The notes beneath the pieces were generated by a model, which was not told the DNA's origin, ran no database searches, and saw nothing but the letters and a program-made list of their open reading frames with translations. A program made the translations under genes and the position numbers. Positions 45,123 to 55,135 of a stretch of DNA of 64,000 bases are shown piece after piece (positions within the stretch are counted from its first letter, which is position 1; the number at the start of each line of letters is the position of its first letter). The stretch covers positions 62,001 to 126,000 of the forward strand of contig JAEWHK010000018.1 of NCBI GenBank assembly GCA_023387815.1, in the 5' to 3' direction. This DNA is from Pseudomonadota bacterium. Lineage in GTDB: Bacteria; Pseudomonadota; Gammaproteobacteria; Burkholderiales; Burkholderiaceae_B.

Positions 45123-45489
45123 GTACCCCGGCTATCCTAAACAAGCATTGTGAAATCTGTATGACGTCTGCAATTTCAATTACGTTTCCTTATCACACAA
45201 CTTGTGCATTTCGCTACACGTTACACATTAAAAATCATATTGAGACTAGTGAAAACCCTAGCGACTATCAGGAAGGGTCAGGAGAATCTTACAAAACTTG
45301 TCTGAATTACAGATATTTCAGTCGTAATGGCAGGGTATGTAATATATATAAAAACGAATTATTACATTCACACACAAAGTAATTTTGGGCGTTTTGGATT
45401 TATTTTTTCCGATGATCACGAATTTTGCGAATCATTTATGACTCGCGGACATATCCGCTCACCAGATTTACAGAACGACAAAGAGCGGC
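45123..45489 (-). promoter_or_regulatory. AT-rich upstream region of the T6SS operon
   Basis: This 367-bp region has no gene; translated frames are short and without family resemblance. It contains long AT tracts (about 45335-45375) and should include the tssA promoter. No sigma-54 promoter (GG-N10-GC type) stands out on the minus strand by eye. Confidence 0.4.
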
Positions 45490-45526
45490 ACAAAAAACAA
45501 GGGCGTCATAACGACGCCCCTTGTTT
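45490..45526 (-). terminator. Rho-independent terminator of the TRAP operon
   Basis: Read on the minus strand, ACAAGGGGCGTC pairs with GACGCCCTTGT (one bulged G) around a 5-nt loop, followed by TTTTTTG. It overlaps the dctM stop codon. This is the clearest intrinsic terminator in the window. Confidence 0.85.
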
Positions 45527-46823
45527 ATCTGACATTCTGCGGTAACCACAACACCAGATCAGGTAGCCAGTAAATAATTAGCACACCGATAATCATCAGG
45601 CAGAACATCGGCAACGATACTCGTGCAATATAAGGCAATTCCTTTTTGGTCATGCCCGACAGCACAAACAGGTTAAAGCCCACAGGCGGGGTGATTTGCG
45701 CCATCTCGATGACAAAGATAAGGAAGATGCCGAACCAGACCAGATCCAGACCAGCTGCCTCTACGGTGGGCAGCAGCACGCCAATCGTGAGAACCACCAT
45801 TGAAATACCGTCAAGAAAGCAGCCCAGGATGATAAAGAACACCATGAGTGCCAAAACGAGGCCGAACTGTGACAGTCCCAGGGAGGCGATCCATTCGGCA
45901 AGCGAGCGGGGCAGTCCGATATAGCCCATGGCCAACGTAAGAAACTGCGCACCGGCAAGAATCAGGGCAATCATGCAGTAAAGGCGTGTTGCACCCAGCA
46001 GTGATTCCTTGAATGTGGTCCAGTTCATGGATCCTTGCAGCAGGGAAAGAATAAAGGAGCCTACGACACCTACGGCTGCCGCCTCGGTTGCAGTTGCAAT
46101 ACCAGTATATATAGAGCCCAGCACGGCAACGATAAGCAGAACGACCGGAATCAGATAACGCGACTCGGCGATTTTTTGCCGGAACGTAAGTTTGCTTTCT
46201 TCTTTGGGGATGGCACCTGGGTGCAGCAGCGACCAGACAATGATGTAGCCCATGAACAGGCCGGCCAGCAGAATCCCCGGAACCACACCTGCAATAAACA
46301 GACGTGAGATGGACACATTGGCTGCAACGCCATACACAATCATGATGATGGATGGGGGGATCAGCAGGCCCAGCGTACCGGCACCGGAGAGTGTTCCGAG
46401 TACCTGATCATCGGGGTAGCCGCGACGCTTGAGCTCGGGAATGGTCATCTTCCCGATGGTGGCGCAGGTTGCCGCAGACGAACCCGAAACGGCCGCGAAA
46501 ATGGCGCAGCCAATAATATTGGTATGCAGCAATTTACCCGGAAGTCGATTGAGCCACGGAGCCAGTCCCCGAAACAGGTCGGTGGACAGGCGCGAGCGGA
46601 ACAGAATTTCTCCCATCCAGAGAAAGAGTGGCAATGCGGTCAGTGTCCAGCTGGACGCAGCACCCCAGATCGTCAGCGACATGGCGTCACCTGCCGGTCT
46701 GGAGGTAAAGAGGGCCATGGTCAGCCAGGCGCAGCCAGACAGCGTGAGTCCAACCCAGACCCCTGCACCCAGAAAGCCGAAGATGGAGACCAACAGCACA
46801 ATAATGACAAGTGAATCATTCAT
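45525..46823 (-). CDS. dctM: TRAP transporter large permease
   Basis: This 432-residue DctM-family permease has about 12 transmembrane segments. Typical features are LPGKLLHTNIIGCAIFAAVSGSSAATCATIGKMTIPELKRRGY and GTLGLLIPPSIIMIVYG. It is the channel subunit of a sodium-driven TRAP importer for organic acids, with DctQ and DctP encoded upstream. An 84-nt gap separates it from dctQ. The substrate is not fixed by sequence; lyase or hydantoinase substrates from the divergent operon are possible. Confidence 0.92.
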   Translation of the reverse strand: MNDSLVIIVLLVSIFGFLGAGVWVGLTLSGCAWLTMALFTSRPAGDAMSLTIWGAASSWTLTALPLFLWMGEILFRSRLSTDLFRGLAPWLNRLPGKLLHTNIIGCAIFAAVSGSSAATCATIGKMTIPELKRRGYPDDQVLGTLSGAGTLGLLIPPSIIMIVYGVAANVSISRLFIAGVVPGILLAGLFMGYIIVWSLLHPGAIPKEESKLTFRQKIAESRYLIPVVLLIVAVLGSIYTGIATATEAAAVGVVGSFILSLLQGSMNWTTFKESLLGATRLYCMIALILAGAQFLTLAMGYIGLPRSLAEWIASLGLSQFGLVLALMVFFIILGCFLDGISMVVLTIGVLLPTVEAAGLDLVWFGIFLIFVIEMAQITPPVGFNLFVLSGMTKKELPYIARVSLPMFCLMIIGVLIIYWLPDLVLWLPQNVR

Positions 46824-46907
46824 AATACTTTCCGCGCATGTCTGCGCAAATATGACGTAAGCAGGACCGGCCGCGTTGCCACGGACGGCTCAAGGCGGCG
46901 TCGGGAT

Positions 46908-47417
46908 TCAGGTCTGCATGGAGACAGGCTCTTCCTCTGTAGAGGAGTAACCTTTTCTGAGCGAGCTGACAAACTCATCTGCAATGGCGATGCAGAAAAG
47001 CACACAACCCGCTGCCATTCCCAGCTGCGGTATCCATAGTGGCGTTGCATCTTCTCCCGTAGACAGGTCGTTATAGCTGTACGAGTCCATGACCAGTTTG
47101 ATACTGAACCAGGCCAGCGCTGCCGAGAGAATGATGGCGATGACAAGCGTGATCAGATTCAGGTAGTGCCGGCCCGCGGGCTTGAGTGCGGACAGGATAA
47201 GGGTGACCCGGATATGCTCATTCTTGCGGAAGGTACTGGCCAATGCCAGGAAACCCGCCGCAGCCATGGAGTACCCGGCATAGGCATCCAGGCCAGGGAA
47301 ATTCGTTCCCATCTGTCGGATGATAATGGACCAGAGCACAAACACCAGAATGCCAATCATGAACAGGCCGGCAAGCCAGCCTGCACCTTCATACAAAACG
47401 TCAAGAAACCGTCTCAT
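46908..47417 (-). CDS. dctQ: TRAP transporter small permease
   Basis: This 169-residue four-helix DctQ protein has the family segments GILVFVLWSIIIRQMG, YAGYSMAAAGFLALASTFRKNEHIRV and a final helix near WIPQLGMAAGCVLFCIAIADEF. It bridges the binding protein and the large permease. Its ATG overlaps the dctP stop codon (ATGA), so the genes are translationally coupled. Confidence 0.9.
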   Translation of the reverse strand: MRRFLDVLYEGAGWLAGLFMIGILVFVLWSIIIRQMGTNFPGLDAYAGYSMAAAGFLALASTFRKNEHIRVTLILSALKPAGRHYLNLITLVIAIILSAALAWFSIKLVMDSYSYNDLSTGEDATPLWIPQLGMAAGCVLFCIAIADEFVSSLRKGYSSTEEEPVSMQT

Positions 47418-48388
47418 TTTGACTTGTAGTCTTTAAGCAGTTGTTCACCATCAGCGCCGGCTTTCTTGGTCCAGTCTGCAATCATGCTTTCGCCGATTTT
47501 CGTCAGGCCGGCCACCAGTTCCGCGGAGGGGGTGATGACTTTCGTGCCGTTCTTTTCAAGCTGCTCGTTATACCATTTGGTTTTTTCCTGAGACAGCGCC
47601 CAGCCACTTTTCTCGGCTTCTGCAGCCGCATCCAGCAAGGCCTTGCGCTCTTTGTCGTTGAGCGCGTCAAAGGCACGTTTGTTCACAATCACGGCATTTT
47701 TTGGCAGCCAGGCCTGTGTGTCGTACAGTTTTTTAAGATACTCAAAAGTTTTGGTATCGTATCCGGTAGACCCTGAGGACATATAAGAATCCACTACCCC
47801 TGTGGCCAGGGCCTGTGACAGCTCGGCCTGCTGAATCGTGACCGGATGTGCACCTACTGCCTGAGCAATTTTGGAGGTCACCGGACTGTAGGCGCGCCAT
47901 TTGAGGCCCTTCATATCTTCTACCGTGTTCAGCGTTTTATTGGTGTAGATGCCCTGAGGAGGCCAGGCCACGGCGTACAGCAGCTTCATACCCTGCGAGG
48001 CCAGTTTCTTTTCCAGATAAGGCTTCTGGGCCTGATAGAGTTTCCACGCCTGTTCATAGCCGGTAGCCAGGAATGGCAGACCATCCAGTTCATAGATGGG
48101 GTCTTCGTTTGCGAAGTTGCTCAGCAGAATTTCACCCGCCTGGGCCTGATTTCCCTGCACTGCCCGCTTGATTTCCGGCGCCTTGAACAGCGACGCGTTG
48201 GAATGAATGGTGATCTTGAATTCGCCATCTGTCGCATCTGACACGGCTTTGGCAAATTTATTGTCGATTTCCGTGTGGAAATTGGAGTCCGGGTACGCGG
48301 TGGGCAGATCCCATTGCGTGGCGGCGAAGGCGTTCACGCCAAAAAGCGCAGAAGCAATTGCGGTCAGGGCCAGGGCTTTATTATTCAT
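47414..48388 (-). CDS. dctP: TRAP transporter solute-binding protein
   Basis: This 324-residue DctP-family periplasmic receptor has a signal peptide ending FGVNAFA, a mature N-terminus ATQWDLPTAYPDSNFHT, and the conserved ligand-carboxylate-binding arginine in MKGLKWRAYSPVT. It should bind a monocarboxylic or dicarboxylic organic acid. It is the first gene of the TRAP operon and is divergent from the oxoprolinase-like gene. Confidence 0.92.
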   Translation of the reverse strand: MNNKALALTAIASALFGVNAFAATQWDLPTAYPDSNFHTEIDNKFAKAVSDATDGEFKITIHSNASLFKAPEIKRAVQGNQAQAGEILLSNFANEDPIYELDGLPFLATGYEQAWKLYQAQKPYLEKKLASQGMKLLYAVAWPPQGIYTNKTLNTVEDMKGLKWRAYSPVTSKIAQAVGAHPVTIQQAELSQALATGVVDSYMSSGSTGYDTKTFEYLKKLYDTQAWLPKNAVIVNKRAFDALNDKERKALLDAAAEAEKSGWALSQEKTKWYNEQLEKNGTKVITPSAELVAGLTKIGESMIADWTKKAGADGEQLLKDYKSK

Positions 48389-48834
48389 GGAGTGTCCTTA
48401 CAAATAAGAAATAAGGGTTACTGGGTTGCCGGCTACCTCTATCCCCAGGGCAACCAGCGACCGGTAATGATGATTGATGTCAGCCCGCAGGCTGTCGTAT
48501 TTCAGAGAATATAAGATTTTGGGGCCGAAGGCACGGGAAGAATTTCGCAGAAAGGGAAAACACTGATAAGCCGTGCATCGGAACGGGGCGTCAGCCAAAA
48601 GAAACCGCAAGCGAATAAGAAGCGCTGGCAGAGGACTCAGCGAAGAATGTTGAACGGAACAATACATACTGGCATGACTTGTGCTGTTCACTTGCTGATA
48701 CACTTATATCACTTATATTGCGCCCGCGATAATCACAGACGAAGTATGTCATGTGCAATCACAAAGACTGATCGGCGGAAGCCGACAATGGCCGCGCTTA
48801 AATTTTAATCAGACAGACACAGGAATTACATAGC
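48389..48834. promoter_or_regulatory. Divergent control region between dctP and the oxoprolinase operon
   Basis: This 446-bp gap contains no credible gene. A perfect 9-bp tandem duplication, CACTTATAT twice, lies at 48701-48718 and could supply -10-like or activator-binding sequence for the plus-strand operon. AGGA at 48818-48823 is a distant ribosome site for the ATG at 48835. No regulator gene adjoins. Confidence 0.45.
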
Positions 48835-51800
48835 ATGAGCAAGTGGCAGTTCTGGGTAGACCGTGGAGGTACCTTTACCGATATCGTTGCAATCACACCG
48901 CAAAAAAAATTGCTGACCAGAAAGCTGCTTTCGGAGAATCCCGAGCATTATGAAGACGCTGCGATCGAGGGCATCAGGAATCTGCTTAACGTTCCCGAGC
49001 CTGAGCCCATCCCTGTTGAAAAGATCGAATGCGTCAAAATGGGGACTACTGTCGCCACCAATGCACTGCTGGAGCGCAAAGGAGAACGTGTTGTTTTTCT
49101 GACCACACAAGGATTTGCCGACGCCCTGCGTATCGCCTACCAGAACCGTCCGCGCCTGTTCGATCGTCATATTGTTCTGCCCGAGATGCTGTATGAACAG
49201 GTGATCGAGACCGGTGAGCGAATGGACGCTGCGGGTGAGGTTGTCGCCGACATGGACGACAGTGCGCTGAGAACGCAATTGCAAGCGGCCTACGATCAGG
49301 GCTTTCGCAGTATTGCGATTGTGTTCATGCATGCCTGGCGTAACCCCGCCCATGAAAAACGGGCGGCAGCGCTCGCGCAGGAAGTCGGCTTCACGCAGAT
49401 TTCTGCATCACACGATGTGAACCCGCTGATCAAATTCGTTTCTCGCGGCGACACGACGGTTGTGGACGCCTATCTGTCTCCTATCCTGCGTCGCTACGTG
49501 GATCGGGTCGCATCCCAGCTGCCTGGCGTCAATCTGATGTTCATGCAGTCTTCTGGCGGCCTGTCTGATGCGCATCGATTCCGCGGTAAAGATGCCATTC
49601 TTTCCGGACCGGCCGGCGGCATTGTGGGAATGGCGCGCAGCAGCGAACAGGCCGGGTACAACAAGATTATCGGCTTTGACATGGGCGGCACGTCAACTGA
49701 TGTTTCGCATTTTTCCGGGGTTTACGAACGTGATTATGAGACGTCCGTTGCGGGCGTACGCATGCGCACACCCATGATGCGCATTCATACGGTCGCCGCG
49801 GGCGGCGGATCCATTCTGCATTTTGATGGCGCCCGATTGCGCGTGGGGCCGGATTCCGCTGGCGCCAGCCCGGGCCCGGCATCGTATCGCAAGAACGGAC
49901 CGCTAACGATTACCGACTGCAATGTCATGCTGGGCAAGATTCAGCCGGATTATTTCCCGGCTGTTTTTGGCGCTCAGGGCGATCAGACGCTGGATGCCGA
50001 CATCGTCAAAGAGAAATTCCAGGCGCTGAGCCAGGAAGTGGAAAATGCCACTGGCAAGCCGGTCAAACCCGAAGAGCTGGCTGCCGGTTTTCTGGCCATT
50101 GGCGTGCAGAATATGGCAGAAGCGATCAAGCGCATTTCTGTTCAGCAAGGCCATGATGTCACGCGCTATACCCTGACGACGTTTGGTGGTGCGGGCGGTC
50201 AGCACGCCTGCCTGGTTGCAGATGCCCTTGGCATGTCAACTGTGTTCGCCCATCCTCTGGGCGGCGTACTGTCGGCGTATGGCATGGGATTGGCCGATCA
50301 GGTCGCCATTCGCCAGCAGACAGTGGAAAAACCACTGCATCAGAACCTGATGAGCGAACTTGAACAGTTGAGCGAGGAACTGGGCGAACAGGCCAGTGCC
50401 GAACTGGCGACACGCCTGACCACCAATATGCAGATTGAGCGCAATACACGGGTGCAGCTCAAGTATCAGGGCACGGACAGCGCACTGGAAGTGGACTTTG
50501 CCAGCGCGGACGAGATGCAGGCCGCCTTTGATGAACAATACCGGCAGCGCTATTCGTTCCTGATTCAGGATCGGCCACTGGTAGTCGAATCGTTGCTGGT
50601 AGAAGCGATAATTGCGGGTTCAACAATCGACGAGGAAACCATTTCCAGACAGGATGAATCGCCCCCCTCCACCGATTGCACTCGTGATATGTACAGCAAT
50701 GGCAAGTGGCATAAGGCGCCCGTTTATCGACGCGAAGCGCTGCAGGCCGGCGATGTGGTACCAGGCCCCGCCATTATTTCAGAGCCGAACCAGACGACGA
50801 TTGTGGAGGATGGCTGGGCTGTCACACTCAATGCCCGCAACCATCTGATCCTGACGCGCGAAGTACCGCTGCGCAATACGCTGGCTGCTTCCACAGAGGC
50901 GGATCCGGTGATGCTGGAGGTCTTCAACAATCTGTTCATGTCCATTGCCGATCAGATGGGCCTGAGCCTGCAGAATACGGCCTACTCCGTGAACATCAAG
51001 GAGCGCCTGGACTTTTCCTGCGCGATTTTTGATGCCGATGGCAATCTGATTGCCAATGCACCGCATATGCCCGTGCATCTGGGTTCCATGAGCGAATCCA
51101 TCAAAACGGTGATGCGCGAGAACGCAGGCGGTATGCATCCGGGTGATGCCTATGTGGTGAATGATCCTTACCATGGTGGTACCCATCTGCCCGATATTAC
51201 GGTTATTACACCTGTGTTTGATCGCGATGGGAAACAGATCATTTTCTATGTTGGCTCTCGTGGTCATCATGCCGATGTTGGGGGCCTGACTCCAGGCTCC
51301 ATGCCGCCGGACTCGACCACCATCGACCAGGAAGGCGTTCTGTTCACCAACTTCCAGCTGGTGCGCAACGGCCAGTTCCGTGAGCAGGAGGCCCGCGCCA
51401 TCCTGACCTCCGGCAAGTACCCTGCCCGCAATCCGGATCAGAATCTCGCTGATCTGCAGGCGCAGATTGCTGCGAACCAGAAAGGTGTCCGCGAACTGCA
51501 TGCCATGTGTGATAACTTCGGACTGGAAGTGGTGCAGGCATATATGCAGCACGTGCAGGACAATGCAGAAGCATCGGTGCGGCGCGTCATTCCGCTGCTC
51601 AAGGATGGCAGCTACACCTATGATCTGGATAACGGCGCGAGCATCAAGGTCGCGATCAGGATTCATGATGACCGGCAATCGGTCACCGTTGACTTCACGG
51701 GGTCTTCACCCCAGCTGAGCAATAATTTCAACGCGCCGGCTTCCATTGCCGTGGCAGCCGTGCTATATGTATTCCGTACACTGGTCAATGACGAGATCCC

Positions 51801-52455
51801 GCTGAATGCGGGTTGTCTGAAGCCAATCAATATTGTGATACCGCAGGCATCCATGCTTAATCCTGAGCCGCCTGCGTCAGTGGTTGCCGGAAATGTGGAA
51901 ACGTCCATGTGTATTGTGAATGCACTGTATGGCGCGCTGGGCGTACTGGCGGCCAGCCAGGGGACCATGAACAATTTCACGTTTGGCAATGCGCGATATC
52001 AGTATTACGAAACAGTATCGGGCGGCACGGGTGCGGGTCCGGTGCGCCTGGATTCAGACGATGAGGGCTTTGATGGGACCTCACTGGTTCAGGCTCATAT
52101 GACCAATTCGCGGCTGACAGACCCCGAGGTGCTGGAATTGCGCTTCCCGGTTCGTCTGGAATCGTATGCGGTTCGGCCTGATTCCGGTGGACGTGGCAAA
52201 TTGCATGGCGGTCACGGAGGTGTCAGGCGCATGCGGTTCCTGGAGCCAATGACAGCTGCCATACTGTCGAATAACCGCAAGTATGCGCCTTTTGGTCTGA
52301 AGGGTGGGGAACCCGGAAGAACCGGCAGAAACTATATCGAACGCAGCGATGGTTCCGTCACAGAACTGGGACCACAGGACAGTGCCGAGCTGCGTGCAGG
52401 TGATGTGTTTGTGATAGAAACACCCGGCGGAGGCGGTTACGGCAAGGCAGAGTAA
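48835..52455 (+). CDS. Fused HyuA-HyuB type 5-oxoprolinase/hydantoinase
   Basis: This 1206-residue ATP-dependent hydrolase is a single-chain fusion like OPLAH. The HyuA part (about 1-680) has the ASKHA phosphate motifs DRGGTFTD at residues 8-15 and MGGTSTD at 283-289. The HyuB part (about 690-1206) opens with VMLEVFNNLFMSIADQMGLSLQNTA and contains HMPVHLGSMSESIK and VNDPYHGGTHLPD. The family hydrolyses 5-oxoproline to glutamate or N-methylhydantoins to carbamoyl amino acids; a few members are carboxylases. Co-operonic Bug receptor and TPP enzyme suggest a catabolic rather than glutathione-cycle role. The exact substrate is unknown. Confidence 0.88.
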   Translation: MSKWQFWVDRGGTFTDIVAITPQKKLLTRKLLSENPEHYEDAAIEGIRNLLNVPEPEPIPVEKIECVKMGTTVATNALLERKGERVVFLTTQGFADALRIAYQNRPRLFDRHIVLPEMLYEQVIETGERMDAAGEVVADMDDSALRTQLQAAYDQGFRSIAIVFMHAWRNPAHEKRAAALAQEVGFTQISASHDVNPLIKFVSRGDTTVVDAYLSPILRRYVDRVASQLPGVNLMFMQSSGGLSDAHRFRGKDAILSGPAGGIVGMARSSEQAGYNKIIGFDMGGTSTDVSHFSGVYERDYETSVAGVRMRTPMMRIHTVAAGGGSILHFDGARLRVGPDSAGASPGPASYRKNGPLTITDCNVMLGKIQPDYFPAVFGAQGDQTLDADIVKEKFQALSQEVENATGKPVKPEELAAGFLAIGVQNMAEAIKRISVQQGHDVTRYTLTTFGGAGGQHACLVADALGMSTVFAHPLGGVLSAYGMGLADQVAIRQQTVEKPLHQNLMSELEQLSEELGEQASAELATRLTTNMQIERNTRVQLKYQGTDSALEVDFASADEMQAAFDEQYRQRYSFLIQDRPLVVESLLVEAIIAGSTIDEETISRQDESPPSTDCTRDMYSNGKWHKAPVYRREALQAGDVVPGPAIISEPNQTTIVEDGWAVTLNARNHLILTREVPLRNTLAASTEADPVMLEVFNNLFMSIADQMGLSLQNTAYSVNIKERLDFSCAIFDADGNLIANAPHMPVHLGSMSESIKTVMRENAGGMHPGDAYVVNDPYHGGTHLPDITVITPVFDRDGKQIIFYVGSRGHHADVGGLTPGSMPPDSTTIDQEGVLFTNFQLVRNGQFREQEARAILTSGKYPARNPDQNLADLQAQIAANQKGVRELHAMCDNFGLEVVQAYMQHVQDNAEASVRRVIPLLKDGSYTYDLDNGASIKVAIRIHDDRQSVTVDFTGSSPQLSNNFNAPASIAVAAVLYVFRTLVNDEIPLNAGCLKPINIVIPQASMLNPEPPASVVAGNVETSMCIVNALYGALGVLAASQGTMNNFTFGNARYQYYETVSGGTGAGPVRLDSDDEGFDGTSLVQAHMTNSRLTDPEVLELRFPVRLESYAVRPDSGGRGKLHGGHGGVRRMRFLEPMTAAILSNNRKYAPFGLKGGEPGRTGRNYIERSDGSVTELGPQDSAELRAGDVFVIETPGGGGYGKAE

Positions 52456-52509
52456 ATCCAATAACACTGAGACATAGCAGTATCTTCACCCAACAATAAG
52501 GAGAGAAGC

Positions 52510-53502
52510 ATGACCCTGATATCGAAGTTGACGCGGATCACAGTTGCATTCACCACATTTGCCATTTGTGCCGCGTCACAGATTGCGCATGCCGCAGGGT
52601 ATCCTGAACGACCCGTTACGCTGATTATTCCCTTCCCGCCAGCCGGAACAACGGATATTATTGCGCGCCATGTTGCACAGGCACTGGAAAAGGAACTGGG
52701 TCAGACGGTGGTGGCCGAGAACCGTGCTGGCGCGGGTGGCAACGTGGGCATGGGTGCGCTTTCTCGTGCCAAGCCAGACGGCTATACCATCGGGCTGGGT
52801 ACCATAGGCACTCAGACCATCAATCAGTTTCTTTACAAGGACATGCCTTTTGATCCCGAAAAGGATTTTGCGCCCATCGCGCTGGCTGGCACAACGCCAA
52901 ACGTGATTGCGGTCAATGCCAAGTCTGATATCAAAACATTGAAGGATCTGATTGCTCAGGCTAAAGCTGCCGGTGACAAGCCGCTGACCTATGCCTCACC
53001 CGGTGTCGGTTCCTCTGTACACCTGACCGGTGCTTATCTGGAGGATGCTGCAGGCATCAAAATGCTTCATGTGCCATTCAAGGGCGTCTCCGGTTCCATG
53101 CCGGCACTCATCGGCGGTCAGGTCGACATCCTGATGGATAACCTGCCCAGCACCCTGGCGCAAGTCAAAGACGGATCAAAGGTTCGAGCCATTGCAGTGA
53201 CAGGCGCGGAACGTGATCCTTCACTGCCTGACGTGCCCACTGTGGCCGAATCTGGGTTGCCGGACTTCGACGTGAATGCCTGGTTTGCTTTGTACGCGCC
53301 CGCTGGCACGCCACCTGAAGCCATGCAAACGCTGACGGATGCTGCGAAAAAAGTGCTGGGTTCCGATGCGTTTAAAGAGAAGCTGCAGCAGACCAGTGCA
53401 CAGCCCGGCACGCTTTTCGGCGATGATCTGGTTGCTTTTGAGAAAACGGAACGAGAGCGCTGGAGCAAACTGATCAAGGACAAAAATATTCAGGCTAAAT
53501 AA
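52510..53502 (+). CDS. Bug/TctC family solute-binding protein
   Basis: This 330-residue tripartite-tricarboxylate-receptor protein has a signal peptide ending near QIAHA, then the family pattern YPERPVTLIIPFPPAGTTDIIARHVAQALEKELGQ and RAKPDGYT. Bug receptors are greatly expanded in Bordetella and relatives and bind amino or carboxylic acids. AAGGAGAG lies just before the ATG. TctA/TctB permease genes are absent, as is common for orphan Bug genes; the neighbouring enzymes imply that it delivers or senses their substrate. Confidence 0.92.
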   Translation: MTLISKLTRITVAFTTFAICAASQIAHAAGYPERPVTLIIPFPPAGTTDIIARHVAQALEKELGQTVVAENRAGAGGNVGMGALSRAKPDGYTIGLGTIGTQTINQFLYKDMPFDPEKDFAPIALAGTTPNVIAVNAKSDIKTLKDLIAQAKAAGDKPLTYASPGVGSSVHLTGAYLEDAAGIKMLHVPFKGVSGSMPALIGGQVDILMDNLPSTLAQVKDGSKVRAIAVTGAERDPSLPDVPTVAESGLPDFDVNAWFALYAPAGTPPEAMQTLTDAAKKVLGSDAFKEKLQQTSAQPGTLFGDDLVAFEKTERERWSKLIKDKNIQAK

Positions 53503-53571
53503 CGCCTGATCACAGATTTTATATATAACCCGTTCCTGTTAAGGAACACAAACAAGAAGGTTTTTTGCGTT

Positions 53572-55119
53572 ATGAATGGAGCTGACAGTCTTTGCGATAC
53601 CTTGCTGGCCAATGATATCGACGTTTGTTTTGCCAACCCAGGCACCTCTGAAATGCATTTTGTGGCAGCGCTGGACAGAAAGCCAAAAATGCGCTGTGTA
53701 CTGGGCGTTTTTGAAGGTGTTGTTACCGGTGCCGCTGACGGTTATGCGCGCATGGCAGACAAGCCGGCGGCCACCCTGCTTCACTGCGGTCCTGGCATGG
53801 CCAACGGGCTGGCAAATATGCATAATGCACGCCGCGCCCATACGCCCATGGTCAATGTGGTAGGCGATCACGCGAGCTACCATCTGCAATACGACGCGCC
53901 ACTGACCAGCGATATCGAAAGCTTGGCAACGCCCATGTCGGACTGGGTCAGACGGATCGCATCAGCTGATGATGTAACGGGTGCGGCAGCCGCAGCGGTG
54001 CATGCGGCCAATAGCGGTCTTGGTGGCGTGGCCACATTGATTCTTCCCGCTGATGCAGCATGGACGGAAACTACAACCCCGGTGCAGATGGCAGCGCCGA
54101 TAGAACGAACCAGCGTTGCACCAGAGGCACTGAAAGCTGCGACAGAAGCCCTGAATAACGGTCGTAATACGGTGATTCTGCTGTCCGGGAAGGCATTAAG
54201 AAGCAAAGCCCTGGAGACGGCAGCCAGAATCGCCGAACGCACAGGCGCGAGGCTCATGGCGCAACAGTCCAATGGTCGCATCGAACGCGGCGCCGGACGA
54301 GTCAAAATTGATCGCGTCCCGTTCAGCGTAGATCTGGCGCTCAAAGCTCTGGCAGGTACTGAACAATTGATTCTTGTTGGCGCTAAAACACCCGTCGCCT
54401 TCTTTGCTTATCCTGGCAAGCCAGGTGAACTGGTACCGGAAAATTGCAAACGTATTGAACTGACCCGTCCTGAAGATGATCTGCCACAGGCACTGGAAGC
54501 GCTTGCAGAGGCCGTGGGTGCTACGCAAGGCCCCATCTCGCTGATTGCGGAACGCAAGGATATCGGCCTGCCTACGGGCAAACTGGACGCTGCGGCCGTG
54601 ATCCGTGCCATTGGCAGTCTGCTGCCGGATAATGCCATTATCTGCGATGAATCAGTGACGTCCGGCCGTGATTCGTTCAAGTCGACTTTTGAATCTGCAC
54701 CTCACGATTTTCTGCAGATTACCGGCGGGGCCATTGGCATTGGGATTCCGCTGGCTACCGGCGCCGCTGTTGCCTGCCCGGACCGCAAGGTCGTATTGAT
54801 GCAGGCGGATGGTAGCGGCATGTACACGCTGCAGGCCTTGTGGACTCAGGCGCGGGAGCAGCTTGACGTGGTGACCGTGGTGTTTGCCAATCGCAGTTAT
54901 GCCATATTGCATAATGAATTCAAACAGGTTGGCGCCGGCGAACCCGGACGCAACGCGCATCGCATGCTGGATCTCGATAACCCCGCCTTTGACTGGGTAC
55001 ATATGGCGAACGCAGCAGGTGTCGAGGCCGCGCGGGTAGAGACATGCGAAGCCTTGTGCGATGTGCTGCGCAGCGCTATCGGACGCAAGGGTCCGTTTCT
55101 GATTGAAGCGGTGATCTGA
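53572..55119 (+). CDS. Thiamine diphosphate-dependent enzyme (acetolactate synthase/benzoylformate decarboxylase-like)
   Basis: This 515-residue protein has the three-domain ThDP architecture. The N-terminal pyrimidine-binding domain carries the catalytic Glu48 in VFEGVVTGAADGYAR. A degenerate central domain follows. The C-terminal pyrophosphate domain has the motif ADGSGMYTLQALWTQ through VVFANRSY, where the usual GDG is ADG. The C-terminal extension typical of acetolactate synthase is absent, so a 2-oxo-acid decarboxylase or carboligase of the MdlC group is more likely. It is the last gene of the oxoprolinase-Bug operon and is closed by a perfect palindrome. Confidence 0.82.
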   Translation: MNGADSLCDTLLANDIDVCFANPGTSEMHFVAALDRKPKMRCVLGVFEGVVTGAADGYARMADKPAATLLHCGPGMANGLANMHNARRAHTPMVNVVGDHASYHLQYDAPLTSDIESLATPMSDWVRRIASADDVTGAAAAAVHAANSGLGGVATLILPADAAWTETTTPVQMAAPIERTSVAPEALKAATEALNNGRNTVILLSGKALRSKALETAARIAERTGARLMAQQSNGRIERGAGRVKIDRVPFSVDLALKALAGTEQLILVGAKTPVAFFAYPGKPGELVPENCKRIELTRPEDDLPQALEALAEAVGATQGPISLIAERKDIGLPTGKLDAAAVIRAIGSLLPDNAIICDESVTSGRDSFKSTFESAPHDFLQITGGAIGIGIPLATGAAVACPDRKVVLMQADGSGMYTLQALWTQAREQLDVVTVVFANRSYAILHNEFKQVGAGEPGRNAHRMLDLDNPAFDWVHMANAAGVEAARVETCEALCDVLRSAIGRKGPFLIEAVI

Positions 55120-55135
55120 TCCAGAGAGTGACATG

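Noticed and set aside
45123..45489. Short open frames (such as 45113-45382 on the plus strand) in the tssA upstream region
   Set aside because: No ribosome site or family resemblance; the region is AT-rich and fits a promoter.
48520..48660. GC-rich stretch considered for a tRNA or small RNA
   Set aside because: No cloverleaf, T-loop or CCA-like features could be drawn, and no promoter-terminator pair was seen.
50779..51678. 299-codon minus-strand frame inside the oxoprolinase gene
   Set aside because: Shadow of the HyuB domain, which has strong family motifs in the plus frame.
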